Shown: positions 26,916 to 36,498 of the stretch, one piece after another
Numbering within the stretch: position 1 is the stretch's first letter
Layout: every line of letters starts with the position of its first letter
Source: Sphingomonas sp. Leaf32
GTDB taxonomy: Bacteria; Pseudomonadota; Alphaproteobacteria; Sphingomonadales; Sphingomonadaceae
Reading direction: 5' to 3'
Length of the DNA: 64,000 nucleotides
Assembly: GCF_001421765.1 (NCBI RefSeq)
Contig: NZ_LMLA01000001.1
Location: forward strand, 667,199 to 731,198
Made by a program: the position numbers and the translations under genes
Notes under the pieces: generated by a model
What the model was told of the DNA's origin: nothing
What the model saw: the letters and a program-made list of their open reading frames with translations, nothing else
The model's database searches: none

Positions 26916-28484
26916 GTGGCGACGCTGGTGGCGGCACCGGCGTCGGCGGCGCCTACTCTGCCTGCCGCACCCCTGACAGCCTATGTCCACGCCCGCGCCG
27001 CTGATGCGGAGGGGCAGGTGACCGTCGCCGCGCAGGGCTATGCGCTGGCACTCGCCGCGCAGCCTTCCGATCCGGTCATCGCGGTTCGTGCGGTGCGACA
27101 GGCGCTGGCGGCCGGTGATCTGCCGCTTGCCCGCCGCGCCGGTGCCGTGCTGCGCACCGCCGACGTCGCGCCGCCCGATCTCGACCTGCTCGTCTTCAGC
27201 GATGCGGTGATCGCCCGCGATGCGAAGGGGCAGCGCGCCGCGCTCGACCGGTTGGCCGGATCGCCGCTCGGCTTTCTCGTTCCCATGCTCGCCGGCTGGG
27301 TCGACCTGCCCGCCCCGGAGATCGCCGGCGACGGCGGCGCGATCCCGCGTCGTTATGCCGCCGAGAACGCCGCGCTGCGGCTGCTCGCGACCGGGCAGAC
27401 GGCAGCGGGGATCGCTGCTACCCGAGCGCTCCTGTCGGCGACCGGTGGTGATGCGGATTTCCGCCTGAACGTGGCCCAGCTCATCGCCCGCGCCGGGGAA
27501 CGCGATACCGCCCGGGCGCTGCTAGCGGGCGACGACCCGGTGCTCGCCCGCGCCGCCGAGACGCTGGGCCGTGGCAGCAAGGGCGATGCGCGCTTCGGCG
27601 TGTCGCGCCTGTTCGCGCGGATGGCGGGCGACCTGTCGGCGGAAGGGACCGAGGCGCTGGCGATCATGCTCAGCCGTTCGGCGCTGCTGCTCGATCCCGG
27701 CTATTCCCGCGCCCGCATCGCACTGGCCGACGCGCTCGCCCGCGACGATGCGGTGGCGGAGGCCCGCGCGACGCTGGCGCAAATCCCGCCGGGCGATCCC
27801 TTTGCCGGCAGCGCCAATGCGCTGGGTGTCGTCATCCTTCAGCGGGCGGGCGACCTGCCCGGTGCGCTGGCACTCGCGCGCGAACAGGCGGAACGGCGGG
27901 GGGCGGCGACCGCCAGCCTGCGCCGCTATGGCGACCTGCTGCTCGAATCGAACCAGCCGGCCGAAGCGGCGCGCATCTACGAACGCACGCTGGCACAGGC
28001 GGGGCCGACGGCGGACTGGACATTGTACCTCCAACGCGGCGCGGCGCTCGACCGGATGGGCGACTGGGCTGGGGCACTGCCGATGCTGCGCCGTGCAGTC
28101 GAGCTGGCCCCGCAGGAACCGGCCGCGCTCAACTATCTCGGCTATGCGCAGGTCGATCGTGGTGAAAATGTCGCGGAGGCGACGCGGATGTTGGAGCGTG
28201 CACATGCCCTCGCGCCGAAGGACCCTGCCATCGCCGACTCGCTCGGCTGGGCGCGGTTTCGTGCCGGCAATCTCGCCGCCGCGCTGCCGTTGATCGAGGG
28301 CGCGGTGCGGCAGGCGCCCGACGATCTGGAGATCAACGAGCATCTCGGCGACCTCTATTGGGCGGCCGGCCGCCGGGTCGAGGCACGCTATGCCTGGAAC
28401 GCGGCGGCGGTGTCCGCCAACGGTCCCGACGCGGCCCGGCTGGCGACGAAGCTTGCGAACGGGCCGGCTTCGTCGCATCGCTGA
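26916..28484 (+). CDS. Secreted or periplasmic tetratricopeptide-repeat protein
   Basis: The product is a protein of about 520 residues made almost entirely of TPR-like helix pairs; the clearest are in the last 200 residues (for example ALNYLGYAQVDRGENVAEA and IADSLGWARFRAGNLAAAL). The role is unknown, but such proteins scaffold envelope complexes. The start is unclear: no ATG fits. The GTG at 26916 is the nearest conventional start but would give a very short leader. An ATT at 26886, five bases after GGAGG (26876-26880), would give a proper signal peptide (IIRTCSIGLIVATLVAAP). The gene directly follows etfD and precedes ispE by five bases. Confidence 0.82.
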   Translation: MATLVAAPASAAPTLPAAPLTAYVHARAADAEGQVTVAAQGYALALAAQPSDPVIAVRAVRQALAAGDLPLARRAGAVLRTADVAPPDLDLLVFSDAVIARDAKGQRAALDRLAGSPLGFLVPMLAGWVDLPAPEIAGDGGAIPRRYAAENAALRLLATGQTAAGIAATRALLSATGGDADFRLNVAQLIARAGERDTARALLAGDDPVLARAAETLGRGSKGDARFGVSRLFARMAGDLSAEGTEALAIMLSRSALLLDPGYSRARIALADALARDDAVAEARATLAQIPPGDPFAGSANALGVVILQRAGDLPGALALAREQAERRGAATASLRRYGDLLLESNQPAEAARIYERTLAQAGPTADWTLYLQRGAALDRMGDWAGALPMLRRAVELAPQEPAALNYLGYAQVDRGENVAEATRMLERAHALAPKDPAIADSLGWARFRAGNLAAALPLIEGAVRQAPDDLEINEHLGDLYWAAGRRVEARYAWNAAAVSANGPDAARLATKLANGPASSHR

Positions 28485-28489
28485 GCGCG

Positions 28490-29317
28490 ATGATCGTCGA
28501 ACCCGCGCCCGCCAAGCTCAACCTCGCCCTGCACGTCCGCGCCCGGCGTGACGATGGCTATCACGAACTGGAGACGCTGTTCGTATTCGTCCGTGACGGC
28601 GACACGGTCCGCCTGACCCCTGCCGACCGCGACGGCTTCGCGATCGTCGGCCCGTTCGCCGGTGGCCTGAGCGGGGAGGGCAACAACCTGGTCACCCGCG
28701 CCCGCGACGCATTTCGTGCCGCGTTTGGGGTAAGCGAGCCGCTGTCGATCGTCCTCGACAAGCATCTGCCGGTGGCATCGGGTATCGGCGGCGGATCGGC
28801 CGACGCCGCCGCGACGTTGCGCGGCATGGCGAAGCTCGCCGGGGTGTCGCGCGACGATCCTGCGCTGATGGCCATCGCGGCGGAACTGGGATCGGACGTG
28901 CCCGCCTGCCTCGCCGGGCGGACGATGATCGGGCGCGGACGCGGCGAGCGGCTGACCCCGATCGATGTGCCGCCGCTGCCAGTGCTGCTGGTCAATCCGG
29001 GCGTGGGGGTGTCGACCGCCGCCGTCTTTGCCGCATGGGACCGGACCGATCGCGGACCATTGCCGCAGGGGGATGCCCTCACCATCGCGCTGGCGGGGCG
29101 CAACGACCTCGAACCGCCGGCCCGCGCGCTGGCCCCGGCGATCGACACGGTGCTGGCGATGCTGGCGGCGGCCGATGGCGTGCGACTGGCGCGCATGTCG
29201 GGGTCGGGCGCGACCTGCTTCGCCCTGTTCGACCGGGCGGAGGATCGCGCGGCGGCGGCCACCACGATCCAAGCGGCCTGCCCCGCATGGTGGTGTCTCG
29301 AAACGGCACTGGCGTGA
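28490..29317 (+). CDS. ispE: 4-diphosphocytidyl-2-C-methyl-D-erythritol kinase
   Basis: IspE phosphorylates CDP-methylerythritol in the MEP isoprenoid pathway. The 275-residue GHMP kinase shows the substrate motif PAPAKLNLALHV at residues 5-16, the ATP loop LPVASGIGGGSADAAATLR near 95-113, and the C-terminal MSGSGATCFALF. The ATG at 28490 follows the TPR gene by five bases, so they probably share a transcript, a pairing often seen in sphingomonads. Confidence 0.95.
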   Translation: MIVEPAPAKLNLALHVRARRDDGYHELETLFVFVRDGDTVRLTPADRDGFAIVGPFAGGLSGEGNNLVTRARDAFRAAFGVSEPLSIVLDKHLPVASGIGGGSADAAATLRGMAKLAGVSRDDPALMAIAAELGSDVPACLAGRTMIGRGRGERLTPIDVPPLPVLLVNPGVGVSTAAVFAAWDRTDRGPLPQGDALTIALAGRNDLEPPARALAPAIDTVLAMLAAADGVRLARMSGSGATCFALFDRAEDRAAAATTIQAACPAWWCLETALA

Positions 29318-29466
29318 CAGTCGATCGTCCTGATCCGGCACAGTCGGGCGCTTCGCCGGAGGGGGCGAGCGACTGGCGCGGTGCTTGCAAAGGTTCGGCA
29401 ACGGATCACACGCCGGGAGCGGATCGTCCGTGGGCGGTCTCTTCGGACGCCGCCCATTTCCTGCCC

Positions 29467-30198
29467 ATGATCGACGTTACCCGCGATGGCGGGATCGCGA
29501 CGCTGTGGCTGGCGCGGGGCGGTGCGCGCAACGCCCTGCCGATCGCCGGCTGGCGGGCATTGGCGGAGCGGGTGGCCGAACTGGCCGCGTCCGATGTCCG
29601 TGCCGTCCTGATCGCGTCGCGTGAACCAGGTATCTTCTCGGCCGGTGCCGACATCGCCGAGTTTGCCGATCTGCGCGATGATCCCGCCAGACGCGCGATC
29701 TTTCGCGAAACCCTGTCCGCCGCGATCGAGGGAGTGGCGCGCCTGCCGATGCCGGTGATCGCGGCGGTCGATGGCGGCTGCTTCGGCGCGGCCGTCGCGC
29801 TGGCGCTGGCGTGCGACCTGATCGTCGCTGGGAAGGGCGCCCGGTTCGCCATCCCCCCGGCGCGGCTGGGCATCCTCTATCCTCCCGCCGATGTCGCGCG
29901 CCTGGTCGCGGCGGTCGGGCGGGGGCAGGCGGCGCGGCTGCTCTATACCGGCGACGCGATCGATGCGGACGAAGCGGTCGCCATCGGCCTCGCCCACCGC
30001 CGCAGCGACAGCGCGCTGGCAGCCGCGCAGGCCCTCGCCGCACGTATCGCCGCCAATGCTCCCGGCGCGGTGCGGGGACTGAAGCTCGCCATCGACGGCG
30101 TGCCCGGCGGCGAAGCCCGGTTCGACGCCGCCTTCGGAGACGCCGAACTGGTCGAGGGCCTCGCCGCTTTCCACGACCGCCGACCGCCGGAGTTCTGA
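29467..30198 (+). CDS. Enoyl-CoA hydratase/isomerase-family protein lacking catalytic glutamates
   Basis: The product is a 243-residue crotonase-fold protein. The CoA-binding and oxyanion elements FSAGADIAEF and AAVDGGCFGAAVALALACDL are present. Compared with rat mitochondrial hydratase, Glu144 corresponds to Ala in GAAVALAL, and Glu164 to Pro in AIPPARLG, so classic hydratase activity is unlikely; it may be an isomerase, hydrolase or decarboxylase of the same fold. The ATG at 29467 is chosen; the long upstream open frame overlaps ispE out of phase. The next gene starts immediately after its stop. Confidence 0.82.
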   Translation: MIDVTRDGGIATLWLARGGARNALPIAGWRALAERVAELAASDVRAVLIASREPGIFSAGADIAEFADLRDDPARRAIFRETLSAAIEGVARLPMPVIAAVDGGCFGAAVALALACDLIVAGKGARFAIPPARLGILYPPADVARLVAAVGRGQAARLLYTGDAIDADEAVAIGLAHRRSDSALAAAQALAARIAANAPGAVRGLKLAIDGVPGGEARFDAAFGDAELVEGLAAFHDRRPPEF

Positions 30199-30924
30199 AT
30201 GCACGCTGCCGACCATCTGCCCGGAACCGAAACCGGCTTGTTGCTGCTGTGCGACCATGCGTCCGCCTGGGTGCCAGACGACATTGCCATGGCCGAGCAG
30301 CTGTTGTCGCTCCATGTCGGCGTCGACATCGGCGCTGGACCGCTCACCCATGCGCTGTCGGCCCGGCTCGATGCGCCCGCGATCCTCGGCACGGTGTCGC
30401 GGCTGGTGATCGACCTGCATCGGCAGAGCGATCATCCCGGCCTGATCCCCGAAGTCTCCGACGGCCACGCCATCCCCGCCAATATCGGCGCCAATCGCGC
30501 GGATCGCATCGCCCGCTTTCACGCGCCCTATCATCGCGCGATCCGTTCGCAGGTGCGTCGCAACCGCCCGCGCCTGATCGTCGCGATCCACAGCTTCACG
30601 CCCCGCCTCGAAACCAGCGACGCACTGCGTCCATGGGAAGCCGGCATCCTCTACGGCCGTGACGACCGCGCCGCCCGCATCGCGATCGACTTTCTTCGCG
30701 CGCAGGGTATCCCGACCGGCGATCAGCAACCCTATTCCGGCCGTATCCTGAACGCGACGCTGAACCGCCATGCCGAAGGGCAGGGCATAGCGTCACTGTC
30801 GGTCGAGGTCCGCAACGACCTGATCGCCGACCCCGCCGACGTCGCCCGCTGGTGCGCGATCCTGGCCGACATGATCGTCGCAGTGCGCAACGGACTTGCG
30901 CTGGAGCGTCTCCCTGCGCAATAG
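30199..30924 (+). CDS. N-formylglutamate amidohydrolase family protein
   Basis: The family hydrolyses N-formylglutamate to glutamate and formate, the last step of one histidine-degradation route. The 241-residue product shows LLLCDHASAWVPDD with the metal His near residue 20, GVDIGAGPLT, VIDLHRQSDHPGLIP and VAIHSFTP, all typical. No other hut genes are in the window, so the physiological substrate is uncertain. The ATG at 30199 immediately follows the crotonase stop, and ilvD begins nine bases after its end. Confidence 0.88.
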   Translation: MHAADHLPGTETGLLLLCDHASAWVPDDIAMAEQLLSLHVGVDIGAGPLTHALSARLDAPAILGTVSRLVIDLHRQSDHPGLIPEVSDGHAIPANIGANRADRIARFHAPYHRAIRSQVRRNRPRLIVAIHSFTPRLETSDALRPWEAGILYGRDDRAARIAIDFLRAQGIPTGDQQPYSGRILNATLNRHAEGQGIASLSVEVRNDLIADPADVARWCAILADMIVAVRNGLALERLPAQ

Positions 30925-30933
30925 GCTGTCGCC

Positions 30934-32655
30934 ATGACCCAGCCTTTCGACAAATCGCGGCTGCCCAGCCGCCACGTTTCCGTCGGCCCCGAACGCGCGC
31001 CGCATCGCAGCTATTATTACGCGATGGGCATCGCCGAGGAAGACATCGCCAAGCCGTTCGTGGCGCTCGCCTCGGCCGGCAACGACAGCGCGCCGTGCAA
31101 CACGACGCTGGATTTCCAGGCCGACGCCGCGCGCGAAGGCGTGGTGGCGGGCGGCGGGATGCCGCGCCGCTTCAACACCATCACCGTGACCGACGGCATC
31201 GCCATGGGGCATCAGGGGATGAAGTCCTCGCTGGTCAGCCGTGAAGTCATCGCGGATTCGGTCGAACTGTCGGTGCGCGGCCATTGCTATGACGCGCTGG
31301 TCGGCTTTGCCGGGTGCGACAAGTCGCTGCCGGGCATGATGATGGCGATGCTGCGCCTGAACGTCCCCTCGATCTTCGTCTATGGCGGGTCGATCCTGCC
31401 CGGCCGGTTCGAGGACCGCGATGTGACTGTGGTTGACGTGTTCGAGGCGGTCGGCCGCTACGCCGCCGGCACCTGTCCGCTGCATGACCTGACCGCGCTG
31501 GAAAAGGTCGCCTGTCCGGGCCACGGCGCCTGCGGGGGCCAGTTCACCGCCAACACCATGGCGTGCGTCGGGGAGGCGATCGGCCTGTCGCTGCCCAATT
31601 CGAACATGGTGCCCGCCCCCTATCGCAGCCGGGAAGAGATCGCGATCGCGGCGGGCAGGCAGGTCATGGAGCTGGTGCGCCTGAACCTGCGTCCGCGCGA
31701 CATTGCCACCCGCGCCGCCTTCATCAACGCCGCACGCGTTGTCGCGGCGACCGGCGGCTCGACCAATGCCGCGCTACATCTGCCGGCGATGGCGAGCGAG
31801 GCGGGGATCGACTTCGACCTGTTCGACGTAGCGGAGGCTTTCAAGTCAACGCCTTACGTCGCAGACCTCAAGCCCGGCGGCAAGTATGTCGCGAAGGACA
31901 TGTACGAGGCCGGCGGTGTCTACATGCTAATGAAGACGATGCTGGCGAACGACCTGCTCGACGGCAACTGCATGACCGTCACCGGCAGGACGCTGGGCGA
32001 GAATATCGACGAGGTGACGTGGAACCCGGACCAGAAGGTTATCTATGACGTCAAGACGCCGATCACCCCGACCGGCGGCGTCGTCGGCCTGCGTGGTACG
32101 CTCGCCCCCGATGGCGCGATCGTGAAGGTTGCGGGCATGAAGCGGCTGCAATTCACCGGCACCGCGCGCGTGTTCGATTGCGAGGAAGACGCCTTCGCCG
32201 CCGTTGAACAGCGTAGCATCACCGAAGGCTCGGTCGTCGTCATCCGCTATGAAGGGCCGAAGGGCGGTCCGGGGATGCGCGAGATGTTGTCGACCACCGC
32301 CGCGCTCTATGGCCTCGGCATGGGTGAGAGCGTCGCGCTCATCACCGATGGCCGGTTTTCCGGCGCGACGCGCGGTTTCTGCATCGGCCATGTCGGTCCC
32401 GAAGCGGCGGAAGGCGGTCCGATCGCGCTGGTCGAGGATGGCGACATCATCACCATCGACGCCGATGCCGGCACGATCGACCTCGACGTCGCAGCCGATG
32501 TGCTGGCGGAGCGTCGCGCCAGGTGGCAGCCGCGCGTAAACGATTATCAGGCAGGCGCGCTGTGGCGCTATTCGACCACGGTCGGCCCCGCCTGGCAGGG
32601 CGCGGTGACCCATCCGGGGGCCAAGGCCGAGCGGCACGTCTACGCCGACATCTGA
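30934..32655 (+). CDS. ilvD: Dihydroxy-acid dehydratase
   Basis: IlvD dehydrates 2,3-dihydroxy-isovalerate and -methylvalerate, the third step of valine and isoleucine synthesis. The 573-residue product carries the three cluster cysteines of the 2Fe-2S type: Cys55 in NDSAPCNTT, Cys128 in [10 protein letters not shown] and Cys200 in GHGACGGQ. It also has the C-terminal [23 protein letters not shown]. It follows the amidohydrolase gene by nine bases. A 24-base palindrome follows at 32679-32702. Confidence 0.96.
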   Translation: MTQPFDKSRLPSRHVSVGPERAPHRSYYYAMGIAEEDIAKPFVALASAGNDSAPCNTTLDFQADAAREGVVAGGGMPRRFNTITVTDGIAMGHQGMKSSLVSREVIADSVELSVRGHCYDALVGFAGCDKSLPGMMMAMLRLNVPSIFVYGGSILPGRFEDRDVTVVDVFEAVGRYAAGTCPLHDLTALEKVACPGHGACGGQFTANTMACVGEAIGLSLPNSNMVPAPYRSREEIAIAAGRQVMELVRLNLRPRDIATRAAFINAARVVAATGGSTNAALHLPAMASEAGIDFDLFDVAEAFKSTPYVADLKPGGKYVAKDMYEAGGVYMLMKTMLANDLLDGNCMTVTGRTLGENIDEVTWNPDQKVIYDVKTPITPTGGVVGLRGTLAPDGAIVKVAGMKRLQFTGTARVFDCEEDAFAAVEQRSITEGSVVVIRYEGPKGGPGMREMLSTTAALYGLGMGESVALITDGRFSGATRGFCIGHVGPEAAEGGPIALVEDGDIITIDADAGTIDLDVAADVLAERRARWQPRVNDYQAGALWRYSTTVGPAWQGAVTHPGAKAERHVYADI

Positions 32656-32678
32656 CGTCCGCGGTTACCGGTAGTGAC

Positions 32679-32702
32679 GTATCCCCGCCAGCGCGGGGAT
32701 AC
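32679..32702. repeat. Extragenic palindrome GTATCCCCGC-GCGGGGATAC
   Basis: Perfect 10-bp arms with a four-base loop lie between ilvD and the lipoprotein gene. The flanks gtgac/gtcat extend the symmetry. A relative with one mismatch is at 50156-50177 and a degenerate one at 35731-35748. Confidence 0.8.
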
Positions 32703-32733
32703 TGTCATGCGATCAATGTGGTATCGATCGGCC

Positions 32734-33132
32734 ATGACCGGATTCGAACGACGCCTCGCCCTGATTGCCGTCCTGTTGCTCGCGGGGTGTGACCGGACCG
32801 CAGACCCCGCCGTCCTTGCCAATATCGAAGCGGATCAGCGCGCCGCCGCCGACGATGCCGGCCGCATCGAATGCGCTGCCGAAGCCGCTCGCCCCCTCGC
32901 GGCCGATTGTACCATCGAACGCACGGTCGATAACGACGGCACCCTGCTGACCCTGCGTCAGCCCGATGGCGGATTCCATCGATTGCGCATTGCCCGCGAT
33001 GGCCGTGGCGTGGTCGCGGCCGATGGATCGGAAGCGGCGAAGGTCACCGTCGTCGGCGACGACCGGATCGAGGTCGCCATCGGCGGCGCGCGCTATCGCC
33101 TGCCCGCGACGGTCGGCCCGGTCGCGCGATGA
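32734..33132 (+). CDS. Hypothetical lipoprotein
   Basis: The product is a 132-residue predicted lipoprotein. A short basic N-terminus is followed by a hydrophobic segment and the lipobox LLAGC, so Cys19 would be acylated. The rest looks like a small beta-rich domain (GTLLTLRQPDGGFHRLRI). The function is unknown. The ATG at 32734 (MTGFERR) is preferred over two earlier ATGs because the lipoprotein signal then has normal length. The stop overlaps the next start (ATGA). Confidence 0.8.
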   Translation: MTGFERRLALIAVLLLAGCDRTADPAVLANIEADQRAAADDAGRIECAAEAARPLAADCTIERTVDNDGTLLTLRQPDGGFHRLRIARDGRGVVAADGSEAAKVTVVGDDRIEVAIGGARYRLPATVGPVAR

Positions 33133-34523
33133 GGCTGTTTCCGGCGAATGCGCCGATCCTGCGCGGCGCGGAGATGCGCGCGGCGGAGGAGAACGCCTTC
33201 GCCGTCGGTGTCCCGCAAGATACCTTGATGGAGCGCGCCGGGCTGGCGGTCACGCGGGAAGTACGCCGCCTTGCCCTCGGACGCCCCATCCTTGTCCTCG
33301 CAGGGTCTGGAAACAATGGCGGTGATGCCTTTGTTTGCGCACGGTATTTGCGCGAATGGGGTGGCGATGTCGCCGTGGCGGCGCTGCCTCGCCACGCGTC
33401 CGGCGCGGCGGCACGGATGCGGGCGGCATGGACCGGTACGGTATCGACGCTGGAAGACGCCGAGCCGCGTCCGGTGGTGGTCGATGGCCTGTTCGGCATC
33501 GGCCTGTCGCGCCCGCTGGCGACCGGGATCGCCGACCCGCTGGCACGACTGACCCGCGACGCGTTCGTCGTCGCGATCGACCTGCCGAGCGGGATCGACG
33601 CCGATGCCGAACGGCAGTTCGCCGGCGGGGGCCGGGCCGACGTCACCATCGCATTGGGCGCGCTGAAGCCCGCCCATGTCGTCGGAGCATCTGCTGCGCG
33701 CATGGGCCATGTCCTGCTCGCCGATCTCGCCATCGACTTGCCACCTGTGCCACGCACCATCGCGCGTCCGGTGATCGCCTTGCCCGAGCGGGATGCCCAT
33801 AAGTATAGCCGTGGCATGATTACCGTCCTTGCCGGCACGATGCCCGGTGCGGCGCGTCTGGCCGCCACGGCGGCACTGTTGGCGGGGGCGGGCTACGTCA
33901 TTCTGGCGGGCGACGATGCCGGGCATGGCGGCCCCGATGCGCTGGTCCGCCGGCCGCTCGACGATCCGCCGGCCTTGCTGGCGGGCGATCGGCTGGCGGC
34001 GGTGCTGGTCGGGCCGGGCCTTGGTCGCGATGCGGCTGCCGGCCGGCTGATCGACGCCGCGCTGGCCTGTGCCGCGCCGCTGGTGATCGATGGCGACGCC
34101 CTGTCCGTACTGGGGCAGGCAGGCGTCGGGCAGATCGCCGCGCGCACGGCACCGACGTTCCTGACACCGCATAGCGGTGAATTCGACCGCATGTTCGGGT
34201 CGGACGGCGGTAACAAGATCGACCGGACGGCCCGGGCTGCGCTACAGGCGCGCGCGACTATCGTTCATAAAGGCCCCGATACCGTGATCGCTTCCCCCGA
34301 CGGCACCGTCATCGTTTCTCCCGATGCGCCCTCCTGGCTGTCGACCGCCGGCACCGGCGACGTGCTCGCCGGTATCCTTGCCGCGCGGCTGCGGCCCGGT
34401 GGGAAGGAAGCGGCGGCGCAGGCGGTGTGGCTGCACGGCCGCGCCGCGCGGCTGGCCGGCCCGGCCTTCGTCGCGGACCGGCTGATCGACCATCTGGGAC
34501 AGGCGATCGCCGAATGCCGCTGA
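33129..34523 (+). CDS. nnr: Bifunctional NAD(P)HX epimerase and ADP-dependent dehydratase
   Basis: The protein repairs hydrated, inactive NADH and NADPH. The 464-residue fusion has an epimerase domain at about 1-210 (VLAGSGNNGGDAF at about 56-68; DLPSGIDAD) and a ribokinase-like dehydratase domain at about 220-460 (LTPHSGEFDRMFG; the STAGTGDVLAGILAA loop with its catalytic Asp). The start overlaps the lipoprotein stop by four bases, and its end overlaps the methyltransferase gene by ten, so the three are probably one operon. Confidence 0.94.
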   Translation: MRLFPANAPILRGAEMRAAEENAFAVGVPQDTLMERAGLAVTREVRRLALGRPILVLAGSGNNGGDAFVCARYLREWGGDVAVAALPRHASGAAARMRAAWTGTVSTLEDAEPRPVVVDGLFGIGLSRPLATGIADPLARLTRDAFVVAIDLPSGIDADAERQFAGGGRADVTIALGALKPAHVVGASAARMGHVLLADLAIDLPPVPRTIARPVIALPERDAHKYSRGMITVLAGTMPGAARLAATAALLAGAGYVILAGDDAGHGGPDALVRRPLDDPPALLAGDRLAAVLVGPGLGRDAAAGRLIDAALACAAPLVIDGDALSVLGQAGVGQIAARTAPTFLTPHSGEFDRMFGSDGGNKIDRTARAALQARATIVHKGPDTVIASPDGTVIVSPDAPSWLSTAGTGDVLAGILAARLRPGGKEAAAQAVWLHGRAARLAGPAFVADRLIDHLGQAIAECR

Positions 34524-35725
34524 ACGACGATGACCTGATCGTCCGCGTCGCGGCACGCGGCGAAGGCGTGACCGGCGATGGCTGCCATGTCCCCTTCGCC
34601 GCGCCGGGCGACCGGTTGTTGCCCGACGGCACAGTCGCGCATGGCCCGCACCATGCCGAACCGCCCTGCCGCCATTTTCCGGAGTGTGGCGGGTGCCAGC
34701 TCCAGCATCTCGACCGGCCCAGCGAAGCCGATTTCGTCGCCGACCGGGTGCGCGGGGCGCTGGCGTCGCAATCGCTCGATGCCGTCGTCCGCCCGGCGAT
34801 CCTGTCCGCGCCCTACACCCGCCGTCGCGCGACGCTCCACGCCGACCGGCGCGGCAAGCAGGTGACGCTGGGCTTTACCGAGAGCGGCAGCCACCGCATC
34901 GTCCCCTTGAGCGAATGCCATGTCCTGCTGCCCGAACTCTTCGCAGCGGTCGCGCCGCTGCGCTGGCTGCTGGCGACCGCGCTGAAGGACCGGTCGCGCG
35001 CCGACGTGCATCTGGCGCGGGTCGATCAGGGCGTCGATGTCCTCATCATCGGCCAGATCGCCGAGGGCCTTGCCGCCGCCGAAGCCCTGACGACCTTTGC
35101 GCAGGAACAGCGGCTTGCCCGGCTGTCGATCGACGACGGCATGGGGGCAGAGGCAAGGTGGGAACCGGAACCGGTCACCGTGACGCTGGGTGGCGTGCCG
35201 GTGCCGTTCCCGCCGGGCAGCTTCCTGCAGGCGACCGGCGATGGCGAAGCGGCGCTGATCGCAGCGGTCGATGAAGCGGTTGGTGGAGCGGGGATCGTCG
35301 CCGACCTGTTCGCGGGGCTGGGCACCTTCACCCTGTCGCGGGGCGCGGGCGTGCGGACCTATGCAGGGGAGGCAGGGCGCGAGGCGATCATGGCGCTTAA
35401 ACTCGCCGCCGCGCGGGCCGGGCGGTCGGTCGTCGCCGACCATCGCGACCTGTTCCGCCGCCCGCTAACGGCGGCCGAACTTGACCGGTTCGACGCGGTG
35501 ATCCTCGACCCGCCGCGCGCGGGCGCGCGCGAACAGGCGGCGGCCCTCGCCGCGAGCAAGGCACCGGTCATCGCCTATGTTTCGTGCAATCCCAGCAGCT
35601 TCACCCGCGATGCTAAGACGCTGGTGCAGGCGGGATACCGCATCGACTGGGTGCAGCCGGTCGGCCAGTTCCGCTGGTCGACTCATGTCGAACTGGTCGC
35701 ACGACTGGTGCGGCACAATGCCTGA
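34514..35725 (+). CDS. 23S rRNA (uracil-C5) methyltransferase, RlmD/RumA-like
   Basis: The product is a 403-residue TrmA/RumA-family enzyme that adds a methyl group to C5 of a uridine in rRNA or tRNA. Iron-sulfur cysteines are seen at Cys52, Cys58 and Cys61 (CRHFPECGGC), with a fourth likely in LSECHVL. The SAM-binding VADLFAGLGTFTLS, DPPRAG and the catalytic YVSCNPSSF are clear. The N-terminal TRAM-like domain is short. The ATG at 34514 overlaps the end of nnr by ten bases. Which rRNA position is modified cannot be told from the sequence. Confidence 0.9.
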   Translation: MPLNDDDLIVRVAARGEGVTGDGCHVPFAAPGDRLLPDGTVAHGPHHAEPPCRHFPECGGCQLQHLDRPSEADFVADRVRGALASQSLDAVVRPAILSAPYTRRRATLHADRRGKQVTLGFTESGSHRIVPLSECHVLLPELFAAVAPLRWLLATALKDRSRADVHLARVDQGVDVLIIGQIAEGLAAAEALTTFAQEQRLARLSIDDGMGAEARWEPEPVTVTLGGVPVPFPPGSFLQATGDGEAALIAAVDEAVGGAGIVADLFAGLGTFTLSRGAGVRTYAGEAGREAIMALKLAAARAGRSVVADHRDLFRRPLTAAELDRFDAVILDPPRAGAREQAAALAASKAPVIAYVSCNPSSFTRDAKTLVQAGYRIDWVQPVGQFRWSTHVELVARLVRHNA

Positions 35726-35730
35726 CCGTA

Positions 35731-35748
35731 TTCCCGCGTAGGCGGGGG
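35731..35748. repeat. Short degenerate palindrome between convergent genes
   Basis: TTCCCGC and GCGGGGGA form a short stem in the 26-base gap between the methyltransferase gene and truA. It may act as a weak bidirectional transcription end. Confidence 0.4.
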
Positions 35749-35751
35749 ACA

Positions 35752-36498
35752 TCAGAATGCGGGGTAGGTTGCGTCGGTAAAATACAGTCCGTCCGGCGGA
35801 GCATTCAGCCACAATGCCGAGCGGTCCCGCGCCGCGAGAATGTCGGCCATCTCGTCGGGCGTCCGCTTGCCCTGCCCGACGGTCGCAAGGCACCCGACCA
35901 TCGATCGCACCTGATGATGCAGGAACGACCGCGCGGCGGCATGGATGTCGATCCGGTCGCCGTCGCGCGCCACCGTCAGCCGGTCCAGCGTGCGCAGCGG
36001 GCTGTCGGCCTGGCAATGCGCCGAGCGGAAGGTGGTGAAGTCGTGCCGCCCGACCAGCCGCGTCGCGGCCTCCGCCATGGCATCCGCATCCAGCGGCTGC
36101 GGCACGCGCCACGCCAGCCCCCGTTCGTGCGTCAACGGCGCGCGGCGACACACGATGCGATAGACATAGGCACGGCCCAGGCAGGAAAAGCGCGCGTGCC
36201 AGTCGTCCGGCACGACTTCGCAATCGAGGATCGCGACCGGATCGGGCCGCAGCCGGGCGTTCAGCGCCTCCATCAACCGGAACGGGTCGATCGTCTTCGC
36301 CACATCGACATGCGCGCGCATCCCGGTCGCATGGACCCCGGCATCGGTGCGGCCGGCGGCGTGGACGGCGGCCTGTTCGCCGGTAATCTCGAACAACGCG
36401 CGTTCGATCGCTCCCTGCACGCTTGCCCCCTCCGACTGGCGCTGCCAGCCGACGAACGGGCGACCGTCATATTCGACCGTCAGGGCAAAGCGGGTCAT
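35752..36498 (-). CDS. truA: tRNA pseudouridine(38-40) synthase
   Basis: TruA forms pseudouridine at positions 38-40 of the tRNA anticodon arm. The 248-residue product contains the catalytic motif GRTDAGVHA with Asp52 and also [23 protein letters not shown] and the C-terminal [13 protein letters not shown]. Its start overlaps the fmt stop by four bases (ATGA), so fmt and truA are coupled. Confidence 0.96.
   Translation of the reverse strand: MTRFALTVEYDGRPFVGWQRQSEGASVQGAIERALFEITGEQAAVHAAGRTDAGVHATGMRAHVDVAKTIDPFRLMEALNARLRPDPVAILDCEVVPDDWHARFSCLGRAYVYRIVCRRAPLTHERGLAWRVPQPLDADAMAEAATRLVGRHDFTTFRSAHCQADSPLRTLDRLTVARDGDRIDIHAAARSFLHHQVRSMVGCLATVGQGKRTPDEMADILAARDRSALWLNAPPDGLYFTDATYPAF

Noticed and set aside
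29318..29466. Upstream extension of the crotonase gene (open from 29035)
   Set aside because: The extension overlaps ispE in another frame and has no crotonase homology before MIDVTRDGG. The gap otherwise shows nothing definite.
28561..30771. 736-codon open frame on the minus strand across ispE, the crotonase and the amidohydrolase genes
   Set aside because: All three plus-strand genes show family motifs. The antisense frame spans gene boundaries without any recognisable domain.
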